Below, piece by piece: positions 40,768 to 51,298 of a stretch of 64,000 bases of DNA; position 1 is the stretch's first letter, and each line of letters starts with the position of its first letter. The notes below the pieces were generated by a model that worked only from the letters and a program-made list of their open reading frames with translations, did not search any database and had not been told where the DNA came from. Source of the stretch: Williamsia muralis NBRC 105860 (GTDB taxonomy: Bacteria; Actinomycetota; Actinomycetes; Mycobacteriales; Mycobacteriaceae); NCBI RefSeq assembly GCF_001598915.1, contig NZ_BDAP01000006.1, positions 1 to 64,000 of the forward strand, written 5' to 3'. Both the position numbers and the translations under genes were made by a program.

Positions 40768-41775
40768 TCAGTCCTGGAAAGTGTTCGCGGCGATCTCGGC
40801 GACCTTCTGGCGGGTGTGGCGGCCCTCGACAGTGCGAATGGTGCCCGAGCGCGAGCGCATCACCAGCGAGCGGGTGGTCGCCCCGTTCGCCCGGTAGCTG
40901 ACACCGCGGAGCATGTCGCCGTTGGTGACGCCGGTGGCGCAGAAGAACATGTTCTCGCCGCTGACGAGGTCTTCGGTCTTGAGTACCCGATCGAGATCAT
41001 GGCCGGCGTCGATGGCCTTCTGCTTCTCGGCCGCGTTGCGTGGCCACAGTTTGCCCTGGATCTCGCCGCCCATACATTTCATCGCCACGGCGGTGATGAT
41101 GCCCTCCGGGGTGCCTCCGATGCCCATGAGCATGTCGACGGAGCTCTCCTCCTGCGCTGCGGCGATCGCGCCTGCGACGTCGCCGTCCGAGATCAGTCGG
41201 ACCTTGGCGCCCGCAGCGCGGATCTCGCCGATCAGACCCTCGTGGCGCTCGCGGTCGAGGACCACGACGGTGAGGTCGGCGACCTCGATGCCCTTCGCCT
41301 TGGCAACGGCCTGGACGTTGAACTCGACGGATTCGTTGATGTCGACGACGCCCGCCGCATCGGGACCCACGGCGATCTTCTCCATGTAGAAGACGGCAGA
41401 CGGGTCATACATGGTGCCGCGCTCGGACACTGCGAGCACGGCGATCGAGTTGGGGCGACCCTCGGCCATCAGGGTGGTGCCGTCGATCGGATCGACGGCC
41501 ACGTCGACCTCGGGACCTTCGCCGTTGCCGACCTCTTCGCCGTTGTAGAGCATCGGCGCTTCGTCTTTTTCGCCTTCGCCGATCACGACGACGCCGCGCA
41601 TCGACACGGTGGACAGCAGCTGCCTCATCGCGTCGACCGCGGCGCCGTCGCCGCCGTTCTTGTCGCCTTTACCGACCCAGCGGCCCGCGGCGAGAGCGGC
41701 CGCTTCGGTCACGCGCACCAACTCCATCGCCAGGTTGCGGTCCGGGGCCTCGAATTGGTGGGAATCGGCTGACAT
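40768..41775 (-). CDS. glpX: Fructose-1,6-bisphosphatase, class II
   Basis: A 335-residue GlpX phosphatase for gluconeogenesis. The metal and phosphate motifs are [25 protein letters not shown] and [10 protein letters not shown]. The ATG at 41775 follows AGGAGG with 6-base spacing. It is encoded 90 bp upstream of fumC on the same strand. GlpX is the only fructose bisphosphatase type commonly found in mycolic-acid bacteria, so it is probably essential for growth on lipids. Confidence 0.96.
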   Translation of the reverse strand: MSADSHQFEAPDRNLAMELVRVTEAAALAAGRWVGKGDKNGGDGAAVDAMRQLLSTVSMRGVVVIGEGEKDEAPMLYNGEEVGNGEGPEVDVAVDPIDGTTLMAEGRPNSIAVLAVSERGTMYDPSAVFYMEKIAVGPDAAGVVDINESVEFNVQAVAKAKGIEVADLTVVVLDRERHEGLIGEIRAAGAKVRLISDGDVAGAIAAAQEESSVDMLMGIGGTPEGIITAVAMKCMGGEIQGKLWPRNAAEKQKAIDAGHDLDRVLKTEDLVSGENMFFCATGVTNGDMLRGVSYRANGATTRSLVMRSRSGTIRTVEGRHTRQKVAEIAANTFQD

Positions 41776-41830
41776 GGAGGGCCTCCTGGAATCGCGGCGA
41801 ATACTGTTGAAGGCCATCCTTTCATGCCCG

Positions 41831-43678
41831 TTACTGCAGGTGGTGCACCGGTGCCTGGCCGTAGACGTGCACGTTCATCCCTGCCTCGCGGGCTTTGAGC
41901 TGCAGCGCGAGGTAACGCGAGTAGTGCCGGGACTGGTGCAGATTGCCACCGTGGAACCACAGGTTCGCCTGTGCGGTGGGCTTCCACATGTTGCGGAGCT
42001 CGCCTTCCCAGGGCCCCGGGTCCTTGGTCGTTCCCGATCCCAGCCCCCAGCACTTGCCGACCTTGTCGGCCACCTCCTGCGAGATCAGCTGTGCGGCCCA
42101 GCCGTTCATCGAGCCGAACCCGGTCGCCATGACGATCAGATCGGCGTCGAGCTCGGTGCCGTCGGACAAGATCACCGAGTGCGAACGGATCTCGGTGATG
42201 TGGGCGGGTGCCTTCAACGCGACCTTGCCGTCGGCGATGAGTTCGGAGGCGCCGACGTCGATGTAGTAGCCCGAGCCGCGACGCAGATACTTCAGGAACA
42301 ACCCCGATCCGTCATCGCCGAAGTCGAGCATGAACCCGGCGGCCTCGAGACGGTCGTAGAACTCCTTGTCCTGCTCCCGGATCGTGTTCCATGCGGGGAT
42401 CTGGAAGTCGGCCAGCAGGCCGTACGGAATGGACCCGAAGATCAGATCGGCCTTCTCGTGGTCGATGCCGTTTGCAAGCGCTTCCTCCGAATAGAGCGGA
42501 CCGAGCACCTCGCGCATCAGCGACTCGGACCGCACGATGTGTGTGGTCGACCGCTGGATCATCGTGACGTCGGCGCCGTTCTCGTACAGGTCAGCGCAGA
42601 TGTCGTGTGCGGAGTTGTTGGCTCCCAACACAACCGCCTTCTTGCCCGCGTACTTCGCGCCACCGGTGTGCTGCGAGGAATGCACCAGATCACCCTGGAA
42701 GGTCTCAGCGCCGGGAATGTCGGGGATGTTGGGGATGCCCGACATCCCGGTGGCGATCACCAGCTGAGTCGGCTTGAGCGTCAAGGGTTGTCCATCACGT
42801 TCGAGTTCGACCGTCCACTCCTGGGCCGCGTCGTCGAACGAGGCGCGGCGGCACACGGTGTTGCTCCAGTAGTCGAGCTCCATGATCTTGACGTAGCTCT
42901 CCAGCCAGTCGCCCATCTTGTCCTTCGGGGTGAACACCGGCCAGTCGTCAGGGAAGGGCAGATAGGGCATGTGGTCGTACCACACCGGATCATGAAGGGA
43001 CAGTGAGTAATACCGGCTTCGCCATTGGTCGCCGGGCCTGGGGTGCTTGTCGATGACCAGTGCCGAGACCCCGAGGCGCCGGAGCCTTGCGGCCAGCCCG
43101 ATCCCGCCCTGCCCTCCGCCGACGATGAGCACGTACGGCTGGGCGGTGGTGCCGAGCGATTGCTGCTGTTCGGTTCGCCGGTCGAGCCAGTTCTTACGCC
43201 CGGGGACCACACCGTGTTCAGCCCCTTTGATGCGCCGGGTTCCCTTGCTCTCGGGGAACTCGAGGAGTTCCTGCGCCGAGGTGAGGAAGGTCCAGCACTT
43301 GCCGTCGCGCAGGCGCATCAGCCCCTTGCCTCGCAGGACCGGGGTCGTGAACGTGTACCACGCCTCGATCACTCGACTCGCTTCGCTTCTGTCGGTGTCC
43401 TCCCCGGAGGCGGCTGCCTCCGCGGCTTCACCGTCCAACTGGAAGTTGCCAGGTGTCGAGTGGGGCAGGGTCGCGGCGAGCATCGTCGCCAGATCGTCCT
43501 TGCCCTCGGCGGTGGTGAGGTTCCAGCTCAACGCCACCAGATCGCGCCAGTAGCAATCGTCGACGAACAGTTCGGTAACAGCACTGACGTCGCCGGTGTC
43601 GCGGGCATGTGCAAGGGCGCGTTCCAGGTCGGTGAGGAAAGCCTGCGCCGTCTGAGTAGGCGAGACGGTGGTGGTCAT
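41831..43678 (-). CDS. Flavin-containing monooxygenase with N-terminal NTF2/SnoaL-like domain
   Basis: A 615-residue two-part protein. Residues 1-150 look like an NTF2/SnoaL-like cone fold ([30 protein letters not shown]). From about 180 comes a flavoprotein monooxygenase: FAD loop [19 protein letters not shown], the [21 protein letters not shown] region, the NADPH loop [17 protein letters not shown], and [11 protein letters not shown] near the C-terminus. It probably hydroxylates or Baeyer-Villiger-oxidises an organic substrate using NADPH and oxygen. It lies 55 bp before glpX and downstream of a GAF regulator, a position that is empty in M. tuberculosis. Substrate unknown. Confidence 0.85.
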   Translation of the reverse strand: MTTTVSPTQTAQAFLTDLERALAHARDTGDVSAVTELFVDDCYWRDLVALSWNLTTAEGKDDLATMLAATLPHSTPGNFQLDGEAAEAAASGEDTDRSEASRVIEAWYTFTTPVLRGKGLMRLRDGKCWTFLTSAQELLEFPESKGTRRIKGAEHGVVPGRKNWLDRRTEQQQSLGTTAQPYVLIVGGGQGGIGLAARLRRLGVSALVIDKHPRPGDQWRSRYYSLSLHDPVWYDHMPYLPFPDDWPVFTPKDKMGDWLESYVKIMELDYWSNTVCRRASFDDAAQEWTVELERDGQPLTLKPTQLVIATGMSGIPNIPDIPGAETFQGDLVHSSQHTGGAKYAGKKAVVLGANNSAHDICADLYENGADVTMIQRSTTHIVRSESLMREVLGPLYSEEALANGIDHEKADLIFGSIPYGLLADFQIPAWNTIREQDKEFYDRLEAAGFMLDFGDDGSGLFLKYLRRGSGYYIDVGASELIADGKVALKAPAHITEIRSHSVILSDGTELDADLIVMATGFGSMNGWAAQLISQEVADKVGKCWGLGSGTTKDPGPWEGELRNMWKPTAQANLWFHGGNLHQSRHYSRYLALQLKAREAGMNVHVYGQAPVHHLQ

Positions 43679-43765
43679 GTACAACTCCTTCGCGTGAGGT
43701 GGATCACACCTGACGGTAGGGGTCGATGTGGACGCCCGGGAGGGTTGCAGGGGGTTGCAGCGAGG

Positions 43766-44941
43766 TCAGATGACCAAGGCGGGGACCGTCAGCCGATAGG
43801 GCCGGGTGGCCAGAAGTGGGCCGAGCGTGCGGCGGATCCGCGAGATCTCGGCGCGAACGCTCACCGTGTGATCACCTGGTCCGTACAGCCGGGCAGACAG
43901 CTCCCTCGCGCTGAGCCCACCGGGATGCGCTGCGAGAAGCCGCAACACGTCGAACTGCCTTGGGGTCAGCGGGTGCGAGGTGTGGTCGTTGTCGTCCACC
44001 GAGATACGGGCACACGGTGGTTCGGCGGTGAGCTCGAGGGTGGTGAGGCGTTGGGTGGATCGCTCGAGCTGCCACAGATCTCCGACCGGGAGGCTGTCGA
44101 AGTGCCCGAGGCTGGGGATCCAGACGGTGCCCGGGCGCAGTCCGCCAGGGATGAACAGCCGTTCACTGACCGCGAGGCCCCGGGTGGCGACGACCCAGCC
44201 GCCGCGGTCGAGAACCAGCGCATCGGCGCCGCCGGGCTCGAGCAGGCCGGCCGCGGCCTGGCTGTGGGTTCGGAGGCTCTCACGGTGCAGTGACCGTAGT
44301 TCGGCATTGATGGCATCAAGCGTGGAGCACACCAGCGACAGCGTGTGCGGGTGTGCTGTGCGCAGGCCGCCGGAGAGCGTGACCGCTCCGAGCACCGAAT
44401 CGTCTCGTGGATCGATCAACGGCCCGCCCGTGCACACCCAGCTGTGATGATCGGGGTGCGCGTGCTCGGACCCGAAGATCTGCACTGGTGACCGGTCGGC
44501 AAGAGCGGTGCCCAAACCGTTTGTGCCGACGGCGTTCTCGGTCCACGACGCGCCTTCGACGAAGCCGAGCGTCTCGGAGCGTCGACGCACCTGTGGTGGG
44601 CCGGCCACCCACAGGACCACACCGTCCCTGTCGCAGAGCACGAGTTCGGTGGCGGTGTCGGTGCAGCTGGCCAGCAACCGTTCGCGTAAGGCGTCAGATG
44701 CGTGGGTGAGCAGTGGGTCGGCCCGGCGCCGATGGGCCACCTCGTCTGCCGGTCGATGGTCGGGATCCTGGTATCTGGGCGGCTGCCGCTCCCACGATCT
44801 CGCCACCACTTTCCGGACGCCGGTCGGGATGGCACCCGTCGCCGACCACTGCTCGAACATCGCGTCGAGCCGTCGCATGTGCACACGCGGGTCCTGGTCG
44901 ATACGCAACGCGCTCGACGGGCGGGTCAACGGTGACGACAC
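43766..44941 (-). CDS. GAF-domain transcriptional regulator of the flavin monooxygenase
   Basis: A 391-residue regulator. The N-terminal half contains a GAF-type sensor (LASCTDTATELVLCDRDGVV, then WTENAVGTNGLGTALADRSPV, as in AcoR-type activators). There is no AAA+ sigma-54 domain; instead the last 65 residues form a winged-helix DNA-binding domain (LTPRQFDVLRLLAAHPGGLSA). It starts with GTG at 44941. The monooxygenase follows 87 bp downstream on the same strand, so it is the likely target, perhaps with its substrate as GAF ligand. Confidence 0.82.
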   Translation of the reverse strand: MSSPLTRPSSALRIDQDPRVHMRRLDAMFEQWSATGAIPTGVRKVVARSWERQPPRYQDPDHRPADEVAHRRRADPLLTHASDALRERLLASCTDTATELVLCDRDGVVLWVAGPPQVRRRSETLGFVEGASWTENAVGTNGLGTALADRSPVQIFGSEHAHPDHHSWVCTGGPLIDPRDDSVLGAVTLSGGLRTAHPHTLSLVCSTLDAINAELRSLHRESLRTHSQAAAGLLEPGGADALVLDRGGWVVATRGLAVSERLFIPGGLRPGTVWIPSLGHFDSLPVGDLWQLERSTQRLTTLELTAEPPCARISVDDNDHTSHPLTPRQFDVLRLLAAHPGGLSARELSARLYGPGDHTVSVRAEISRIRRTLGPLLATRPYRLTVPALVI

Positions 44942-44998
44942 AGGGTTTCTCCGGCTCTGATGGACATCGTGATTCTACGTGAGCCGGGTCACACAGCA

Positions 44999-45032
44999 CT
45001 CACCCCCGTCGACACGTGTCGACGGGGGTGAG
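44999..45032. terminator. Near-perfect 34-bp palindrome between mmpL and the GAF regulator
   Basis: Bases 45001-45030 form an exact 30-bp palindrome (left half CACCCCCGTCGACAC), extended to 34 bp by flanking pairs. It lies 18 bp after the mmpL stop and upstream of the regulator start on the same strand. There is no T-run. It most likely terminates mmpL transcription; as DNA it could also be a protein site. Confidence 0.75.
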
Positions 45033-45050
45033 GTGGCCGGTGAAGCGAGA

Positions 45051-47300
45051 TCAGTCGGCGGAACCGACGGTGGCAGGCTGCGGCTTGTCGTCGCCGGCGT
45101 CCGAATCGATCGGGATCTTCCGGATCGCAGTGCCCTCCATGTCGACATTGGGCAGGACCTTGTCGAGCCACTTGGGCATCCACCAGGCCTTGTCGCCCAT
45201 GATCGTGATCACCGCAGGCACGATCACCATGCGCACCACAAACGCGTCGAAGAACACGGCCGCCGCGAGAGCGAAGCCCATCATCTTCGAGCTGGTGTCG
45301 GGTGCCAGCATGAACGCCGCGAACACGGCGATCATGATGACGGCTGCCGACGCGACCACGCGGGCGCCGTGCTTGTAGCCGATGATCACCGACTCCTTGG
45401 CGGGCAAACCGTGCACGTACTCCTCACGCATACGGGTGACCAGGAAGACCTGGTAGTCCATCGCCAAGCCGAACACCACACCGATCATGAAGATCGGCAG
45501 GAACGAGATGATCGGCTGGGTGTGCGTGATCAACCCGAAGTGGCCGAGCTGGAAGATCGCCACCGTGGCACCGAATGTCGCGCACACCGAGAACAGGAAC
45601 CCGATGGTCGCGGTCAGGGGGACCAGGACGGAACGGAACACGACCATCAAGATCAGGAAGGCGAGCCCGACCACCAGGACCAGGTAGGGGATCAGAGCTG
45701 AACTCAGCTTGGCCGAGATGTCCGACATGATCGCCGTCTGCCCACCCACGTTGAGAGTGACGCCCTCGGCGTCCGTGGTCGAGGAGTAGTCGCGGATCTG
45801 TTCCATCAGATCGTGGGTCTGCGGACCGCTCGGTGACTGCTGCGGCGTGACCGAGATGAGGGCTGACGTCGCGCCGGCCTTCGTGTCCTGTTTGTTCGGA
45901 CCGTTGCCCGTCCAGGTCAGCTGACCGGGATTGGCGACGTTCTGCAGGGTCTTGATGTGCTCGACCGTCTGGTCGGCCGCAGCGGCGACGGACCCGCCGT
46001 CGGTGTCGTTGAGCACCACCAGGAGTGGGCCGTTGATACCTTCACCGAATCCTCGCTGCAGCAGTTCGGTCGCGGGGACCTCGGCGTCGGTTGTCGATGA
46101 CAGCCCGAGCTCCAACTTCGACATCGGCAAGGCGACCACAACAAGCGCGAGCAGCGACACGACCGCGATCGGCCACGGGTATTTCGTCACGAACTTCGCG
46201 AAGCGATGGCCGTTGGACATCGAGTCCTCGGGCTCGTCGCCGTGACGGACCTTGGGGATGCGCGGCGAGAAGGCGAACCGACCGAACGCCCCCAGCAATC
46301 CCGGGATCAGAGTGATGGCGCCGAGCACCGCGATCAAGACCGCGAGTGCCGCCGCCAGACCCATCTGCGAGATGAACGGGATGCCCACCACCGACAGTGC
46401 GGCGACGGCGATCATCACCGTGAGACCCGCGAACACAACTGCCGAACCCGCGGTTCCGACGGCACGGCCCACGGCGGCCTCTCGAGATCCGCCCAGGTTC
46501 AGTTCACTGCGATAGCGGGAGACGATGAACAGCGCGTAGTCGATGGACACCGCGATACCGAGCATGGTGATGATGCCGGTTGCGCTCTCGTTGATGTTGA
46601 ACACGCCGGCGCCCAGGGTGACCAGCATGATGGTGATCATCACACCGAGGATGCCGGTGATGATGGGGATGAATGCCGCCACGATGGCACCGAAGGCAAC
46701 GATCATCACCACGAACGCGATGACGAATCCGAGCATCTCGGCGGTGCCGCCCTGCTCGAAGACCTGCATCAGGGAACCGGTGCCCTGGACATCGAGACCG
46801 CCGACGCGGAACTCCTTGAGGATGTCCTCGAATTGCTCTTTGTCCTCGAGGGTTAGGTCTTCGACGTTGATGTCCTGATCGATCTGCATCAAACCGACCC
46901 GGCCGTTGTCTCCGAGGACGTTGGGGGCCAGCGCCGGGTCCTCTGCGGCCACCTCGACCGGGTTGACGATGGTGTCGGGCGCGACCAGGTCGGGCAAGGT
47001 CCTGAGTTTCGCGACGAGTGCGTCGATGTCCGCGGTGTGCGCTTCGAGCCCGTTGTCCGCGGCGACGAGAACACTCGTGGACGCCTTGAACTGCTCGTCG
47101 TTGATAGCCGGGAAGTTCTCCTTCATGAGGGACATCGCTTTGTCCGAGTCGGTACCCGGGAGCTCAAAGTCCTTGGAGAACTTGGGATTCAGACTGCTCA
47201 CCAGTGTGATGACCAGGGCCGCAAGCAATAGCCAACTGACGATCACCCACCATTTGTGCCTAAACGAGAATCGTCCGAGTCGATACAGAAACATTGCCAT
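45051..47300 (-). CDS. MMPL/RND-family membrane transporter
   Basis: A 749-residue protein with the two-fold RND layout: a first membrane helix (residues 17-36), a large external loop, six helices, then the same again from about residue 370. The central MLGIAVSIDYALFIVSRYR and the later IGVVFGLAMDYQVFLVTRMREE are the Asp-Tyr transport motifs of MMPL proteins. Members export lipids or small molecules with proton energy. It lacks the long cytosolic tail of MmpL3, so a mycolate flippase role is not supported. The start could be either of two close ATGs (47300 or 47294). Confidence 0.92.
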   Translation of the reverse strand: MAMFLYRLGRFSFRHKWWVIVSWLLLAALVITLVSSLNPKFSKDFELPGTDSDKAMSLMKENFPAINDEQFKASTSVLVAADNGLEAHTADIDALVAKLRTLPDLVAPDTIVNPVEVAAEDPALAPNVLGDNGRVGLMQIDQDINVEDLTLEDKEQFEDILKEFRVGGLDVQGTGSLMQVFEQGGTAEMLGFVIAFVVMIVAFGAIVAAFIPIITGILGVMITIMLVTLGAGVFNINESATGIITMLGIAVSIDYALFIVSRYRSELNLGGSREAAVGRAVGTAGSAVVFAGLTVMIAVAALSVVGIPFISQMGLAAALAVLIAVLGAITLIPGLLGAFGRFAFSPRIPKVRHGDEPEDSMSNGHRFAKFVTKYPWPIAVVSLLALVVVALPMSKLELGLSSTTDAEVPATELLQRGFGEGINGPLLVVLNDTDGGSVAAAADQTVEHIKTLQNVANPGQLTWTGNGPNKQDTKAGATSALISVTPQQSPSGPQTHDLMEQIRDYSSTTDAEGVTLNVGGQTAIMSDISAKLSSALIPYLVLVVGLAFLILMVVFRSVLVPLTATIGFLFSVCATFGATVAIFQLGHFGLITHTQPIISFLPIFMIGVVFGLAMDYQVFLVTRMREEYVHGLPAKESVIIGYKHGARVVASAAVIMIAVFAAFMLAPDTSSKMMGFALAAAVFFDAFVVRMVIVPAVITIMGDKAWWMPKWLDKVLPNVDMEGTAIRKIPIDSDAGDDKPQPATVGSAD

Positions 47301-47400
47301 AGCGCCAGAGCCTATAGCCCTAGGGCGACAACAGTCCTCACCCGGAAGATTGATATTCAGGGAACATTCCCGGCCGACGGGTCGGCCCGGGGTCGGACAA

Positions 47401-48003
47401 CTATCCGGTGGGGAGAACCCGTCCGTTCGAGTTGGCGCCAGGCAACGGCGAGGCGGCCAGTACCGCCGATGCCAGTGTCGAGAAGTCGTCGTCCTTCGCC
47501 TTGTTGGACTTCAGTCCGATCCGGACGTCGCCGAGGTCGGTGACCCACACCGTCCGGCCACCGTCGGGTTTGCCATAGGCAACCCATTTCCGGCCGCCGA
47601 CATCGCGGGTGCCCGCGCCGAGCAGGGTCTCGTCGTCCGAGAGGTATCCGACCACGGCATCCTGGGTCGCATTCGTCTGACTGAGCTGAATGTAGACGCC
47701 GTTGGCCGTGATGTAACCGGCATTGGAGACGACGGTGTTCTCCAGGGCGACGGTGGTACCGGAGTTGGGCTTCCAGTCCGCCGGTGTCTGGGGCAGCCGG
47801 ATGGGGAACGTGACCGATCGGGCATCGGCACGGAGCCCGTTCGCGACGTCGTACGCCGGAACCTTGTCGTCGCCGGAACCGCCGGTCAATCCAACCGAGC
47901 AGTTGCCGGACACGACCGCGATGAAGGCACACAGCAACAGCAAGGGGATCAACGACCAGATCATGTCCTTGTTGTTATTGAGGATGCGGGGTTTTGCGGC
48001 CAC
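47401..48003 (-). CDS. DUF4245 membrane protein
   Basis: A 200-residue protein with an N-terminal membrane helix (about 14-34, MIWSLIPLLLLCAFIAVVSG) and an external domain of the DUF4245 family (ARSVTFPIRLPQTPADWKPN, VVGYLSDDETLLGAG). It starts with GTG at 48003. A DUF4245 gene beside glpX and xseAB is conserved in mycobacteria (Rv1100). Function unknown. Confidence 0.87.
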   Translation of the reverse strand: MAAKPRILNNNKDMIWSLIPLLLLCAFIAVVSGNCSVGLTGGSGDDKVPAYDVANGLRADARSVTFPIRLPQTPADWKPNSGTTVALENTVVSNAGYITANGVYIQLSQTNATQDAVVGYLSDDETLLGAGTRDVGGRKWVAYGKPDGGRTVWVTDLGDVRIGLKSNKAKDDDFSTLASAVLAASPLPGANSNGRVLPTG

Positions 48004-48067
48004 GATCCGAGTATTGCAGGCAGCGGCGATCGGTCATAAACGCCGAGTACGGGGCAGCGGTGCCCGC

Positions 48068-48346
48068 TCAGTCCTGATCGTCGAAGTCGTCGTCTTCGTC
48101 GTCGGCGTCTGCAAGGTCCTCCTCGGAGCCCAGGACTGCCTCGATGCGCTTGCGTGCGCCCTCGAGGTGTTCTTCGCACCGGCGTGAGAGGGCCTCCCCG
48201 CGCTCCCACAATTCCAGGGACGCATCGAGGTCGAGGCCGCCCTGTTCCAGGGTGCGCACGACAACGATCAACTCATCGCGTGCCTGTTCGTAACCCAATT
48301 CCGATACCGGGACCGGTCCTTCGATGTCCTGCTTCTTCGCTGCCAC
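48068..48346 (-). CDS. xseB: Exodeoxyribonuclease VII small subunit
   Basis: A 92-residue Xse[21 protein letters not shown], then [25 protein letters not shown], the helical signature of the family, plus a very acidic C-terminal tail ([11 protein letters not shown]). It caps the ExoVII complex that degrades single-stranded DNA in repair. It starts with GTG at 48346, 9 bp after the xseA stop. Confidence 0.94.
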   Translation of the reverse strand: MAAKKQDIEGPVPVSELGYEQARDELIVVVRTLEQGGLDLDASLELWERGEALSRRCEEHLEGARKRIEAVLGSEEDLADADDEDDDFDDQD

Positions 48347-48355
48347 GTCTGTCCT

Positions 48356-49600
48356 CTACTTCTCCACGCCCATCACCGCTGCACGGGTGGCGCCGTCGGC
48401 GACCCGGACACGGAGCTGGGTGCCGATCGGCATGTCCAGCACCGAGCTGACCACGTGTGGGTGGTCATCCGGTGTGTTCGTACTCGCCGAGCCGGGCACC
48501 CGCTGAACGACGGCGTATCCACGCGCCAATGTCTGGGCCGGACCCAAGGTAGCCAATCGCGCCGACAGATGTTCCACGCGCTGGTCCTCGTGGGCGACGA
48601 GCCGCGCCACGTCACGGCGGATGTCCGAGGCCGCGCGATCAAGCCATGCGCTGCGCTCATCGATCATGCGGAACGGGTGCGCGAGCACCGGGCGTCCACG
48701 CATCGCATCGAGGCCGCGGACCTGTGTGATGACCCAATTACGCAGTGCTCCTGCACTTCTGGACCGCAGGTCGCGGATCATCGCGAGCTCCGAGGCGACG
48801 TCTGGCACCACTCGTTTGGCCGCATCGGTGGGCGTTGCCGCCCGAAGATCGGCCACGAGGTCGAGCAAGGGCGAGTCGGGTTCGTGCCCGATCGCGCTCA
48901 CCACCGCCGTGGTCACCTTGGCCACCGCGCGGCACAGGGCTTCGTCGGAGAACGGCAGCAGGTCCTCGACACTGCCGCCACCCCGGGCCAAGATGATCAC
49001 GTCGACGTCCGGGTCGGCGTCCAGCTCGGCAAGATGCCGCAGAATGCGGGGGACCGCGGTCGGTCCCTGAACCGGCGCGTCGCGGATCTCGAAACGCACT
49101 GCGGGCCAACGGCTCTGCGCGACCGAGACGATGTCGCGCTGAGCTGCGCTGGCGCGGCCGGTGATCAGTCCGATGGTTCCGGGAAGGAACGGAAGTGGTC
49201 GTTTGCGAGCCGAGTCGAACAGGCCCTCAGCGGCGAGGAGTTGTCGTAGCCGCTCGATGCGGGCCAGGAGCTCGCCGATCCCCACCGGCCGGATCTCGGT
49301 GACGCGGAGCGAGACGGTGCCCCTGCCGGTGTAGAAGACCGGGCGGCCGAGCATCACCACGCGGGCGCCCTCGGTGAGTGGAACCTGGGCGCGGGTGAGC
49401 AGGTCGGGGTTGCACGTCACCTGGATCGAGATGTCGGCAGCGGGATCGCGAAGGGTCAGGAAGGCGGTACGCGTGCCGGGCCGCCGATTGATCTGGGTGA
49501 GTTGCCCCTCCACCCAGACCTGCCCCAGTCTGTGGAGCCAGTCCGCGATCTTGGTGTTGATGGTGCGAACCGGCCATGCCGTGTCGGGCGTATTGCTCAC
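48356..49600 (-). CDS. xseA: Exodeoxyribonuclease VII large subunit
   Basis: A 414-residue XseA: an N-terminal OB-fold domain (about 25-110, [21 protein letters not shown]), a catalytic core with [35 protein letters not shown] and [16 protein letters not shown], and a long C-terminal coiled helix. With XseB it digests single-stranded DNA processively from both ends. It starts with GTG at 49600. Confidence 0.95.
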   Translation of the reverse strand: MSNTPDTAWPVRTINTKIADWLHRLGQVWVEGQLTQINRRPGTRTAFLTLRDPAADISIQVTCNPDLLTRAQVPLTEGARVVMLGRPVFYTGRGTVSLRVTEIRPVGIGELLARIERLRQLLAAEGLFDSARKRPLPFLPGTIGLITGRASAAQRDIVSVAQSRWPAVRFEIRDAPVQGPTAVPRILRHLAELDADPDVDVIILARGGGSVEDLLPFSDEALCRAVAKVTTAVVSAIGHEPDSPLLDLVADLRAATPTDAAKRVVPDVASELAMIRDLRSRSAGALRNWVITQVRGLDAMRGRPVLAHPFRMIDERSAWLDRAASDIRRDVARLVAHEDQRVEHLSARLATLGPAQTLARGYAVVQRVPGSASTNTPDDHPHVVSSVLDMPIGTQLRVRVADGATRAAVMGVEK

Positions 49601-49607
49601 CCGGGTA

Positions 49608-50201
49608 CTACTTGCTCGCGGCGGTCACACGATTGTCGAGCATCGTCAGGAACGGTGCCCGCGAGCGATGGGACCGCTCATACGCCGCCAGGTCCTGCAG
49701 TTCGCTCAAGCCGACCGTCTTCAACTTCGCGCGCAGCTGCGCCAGTGTGAGGTCGTTGTAGTCGAGCAGTTCGACTATTTCCGGGACGTCGTCGGACGGT
49801 GTCGTCGAGACCGGTTGCACATCGTCGGTGTCGATGTCGGGCGCCGAGCTGTACAGGGCGAACCGTCCGGCTCCGGCAGCCGGCGCGGCACTCTCGCCGG
49901 AGTCATCGGAGTCGTCGGACGGAACCAGGGTGGGCGCGGGCGGAGGCGCCAGATCGTCGTCTTCGTCGAAGGTCGCCCACTCCGGCTCTTCTTCGTTGTG
50001 CCCCAGCAACGCGTCGAAGACGTCGTCTCCCTTGATCGCCATCTCGGCGATCTGCTGCTGGAAACGCATCAGAGTCTGGAGAGTCTGACTCACGGCGGTC
50101 ATCGGAAGTGTGATCGCGGTGGTCGGCAGTTTTCGAGTCTCTTCCAGCACCGTTACAACAACCCCGGCGGCGACCCTTGCGGCATAAGGTGGTCGGATCA
50201 T
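49608..50201 (-). CDS. Lipid droplet-associated protein
   Basis: A 197-residue protein with the N-terminus [20 protein letters not shown] that is shared with the syntenic mycobacterial Rv1109c and with the lipid-droplet protein of Rhodococcus. Residues 25-65 form an amphipathic helix region that likely binds the lipid surface, followed by an acidic linker ([19 protein letters not shown]) and a C-terminal LEM/SAP-like helix pair ([20 protein letters not shown]). It coats triacylglycerol droplets; some members also bind DNA. The ATG at 50201 is chosen by similarity. It is divergent from ispH with 69 bp between. Confidence 0.85.
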   Translation of the reverse strand: MIRPPYAARVAAGVVVTVLEETRKLPTTAITLPMTAVSQTLQTLMRFQQQIAEMAIKGDDVFDALLGHNEEEPEWATFDEDDDLAPPPAPTLVPSDDSDDSGESAAPAAGAGRFALYSSAPDIDTDDVQPVSTTPSDDVPEIVELLDYNDLTLAQLRAKLKTVGLSELQDLAAYERSHRSRAPFLTMLDNRVTAASK

Positions 50202-50270
50202 GCCATTACTGTGCCTCATGCCACGGGTGGTGACCACCAGGAGGGTCTTATTGCCCGTACCCTGAACACC

Positions 50271-51239
50271 ATGAGTTCGGCCGAAATCAGCCCTGGAGGC
50301 AAGACAGTCCTGCTCGCCGAGCCGCGTGGTTACTGCGCCGGTGTCGACCGAGCCGTCGAAGCGGTGGAAAAAGCGCTCGAGAAGCACGGTGCGCCGGTGT
50401 ATGTGCGTAAGGAGATCGTGCACAACCGCCACGTCGTCGAGACGCTCGCCGACCGCGGCGCGGTGTTCGTGGAGGAGACCGACGAGGTGCCCGAGGGTGC
50501 ACTCGTGGTGTTCTCTGCGCACGGTGTGTCACCGGCGGTCCACGAGTCCGCCGCGGAACGCAACCTGCGCACCATCGATGCGACATGCCCGCTGGTCACC
50601 AAGGTGCACCAGGAGGCCAAACGTTTCGCGCGCGACGACTACGACATCCTGCTCATCGGTCATGAAGGCCATGAGGAGGTCGAGGGAACCGCCGGCGAGG
50701 CGCCCCAGCACGTCCAGTTGGTCGACGGACCCGACAGTGTCGATGCGGTGACGGTGCGTGACGAATCGAAGATCGTCTGGTTGTCGCAGACCACGTTGTC
50801 CGTCGACGAGACTATGCAGACGGTGTCGCGATTGCGGGAGAAGTTCCCCCTGCTCAACGACCCGCCGAGTGACGACATCTGTTACGCCACACAGAACCGT
50901 CAGGTGGCGGTGAAGGCGATGGCGCCGAAATGCGACCTGGTCATCGTGGTGGGTTCGAGGAACTCGTCCAACTCGGTGCGACTGGTAGAGGTGGCCCTCC
51001 AGGCCGGGGCACGCGCGTCCTACCTGGTCGATTACGCACGTGACGTGGATCTGACCTGGCTCGAAGGGGTCGAGACCGTCGGCGTGACGTCGGGTGCATC
51101 GGTACCGGAGGTGCTGGTGCGGGGTGTTCTGGATCTGCTCGGTGAGCACGGATTCAACAACATCGAAAAGGTCACCACCGCCGAGGAGACGCTGACGTTC
51201 GCATTGCCGCGCGAGCTGCGGCCGGCGCGCGCGAAGTAG
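50271..51239 (+). CDS. ispH: 4-hydroxy-3-methylbut-2-enyl diphosphate reductase
   Basis: A 322-residue IspH/LytB, last enzyme of the MEP isoprenoid pathway. The three [4Fe-4S] cysteines are in [16 protein letters not shown] and [11 protein letters not shown]; substrate residues are in [16 protein letters not shown] and [10 protein letters not shown]. The ATG at 50271 is the first after the divergent promoter region. The order lipid-droplet gene then ispH matches Rv1109c-Rv1110. A perfect hairpin follows. Confidence 0.96.
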   Translation: MSSAEISPGGKTVLLAEPRGYCAGVDRAVEAVEKALEKHGAPVYVRKEIVHNRHVVETLADRGAVFVEETDEVPEGALVVFSAHGVSPAVHESAAERNLRTIDATCPLVTKVHQEAKRFARDDYDILLIGHEGHEEVEGTAGEAPQHVQLVDGPDSVDAVTVRDESKIVWLSQTTLSVDETMQTVSRLREKFPLLNDPPSDDICYATQNRQVAVKAMAPKCDLVIVVGSRNSSNSVRLVEVALQAGARASYLVDYARDVDLTWLEGVETVGVTSGASVPEVLVRGVLDLLGEHGFNNIEKVTTAEETLTFALPRELRPARAK

Positions 51240-51245
51240 CGGGTC

Positions 51246-51269
51246 TTCTTCCCGCCCGGGCGGGAAGAA
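51246..51269 (+). terminator. Terminator hairpin after ispH
   Basis: A 24-bp perfect palindrome (left half TTCTTCCCGCCC) starting 6 bp after the ispH stop. The stem ends in an A-run on the plus strand and has no T-run, so Rho-independent strength is uncertain. Confidence 0.7.
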
Positions 51270-51298
51270 AACGAACACACGCCGATGTTGTGACGTGC

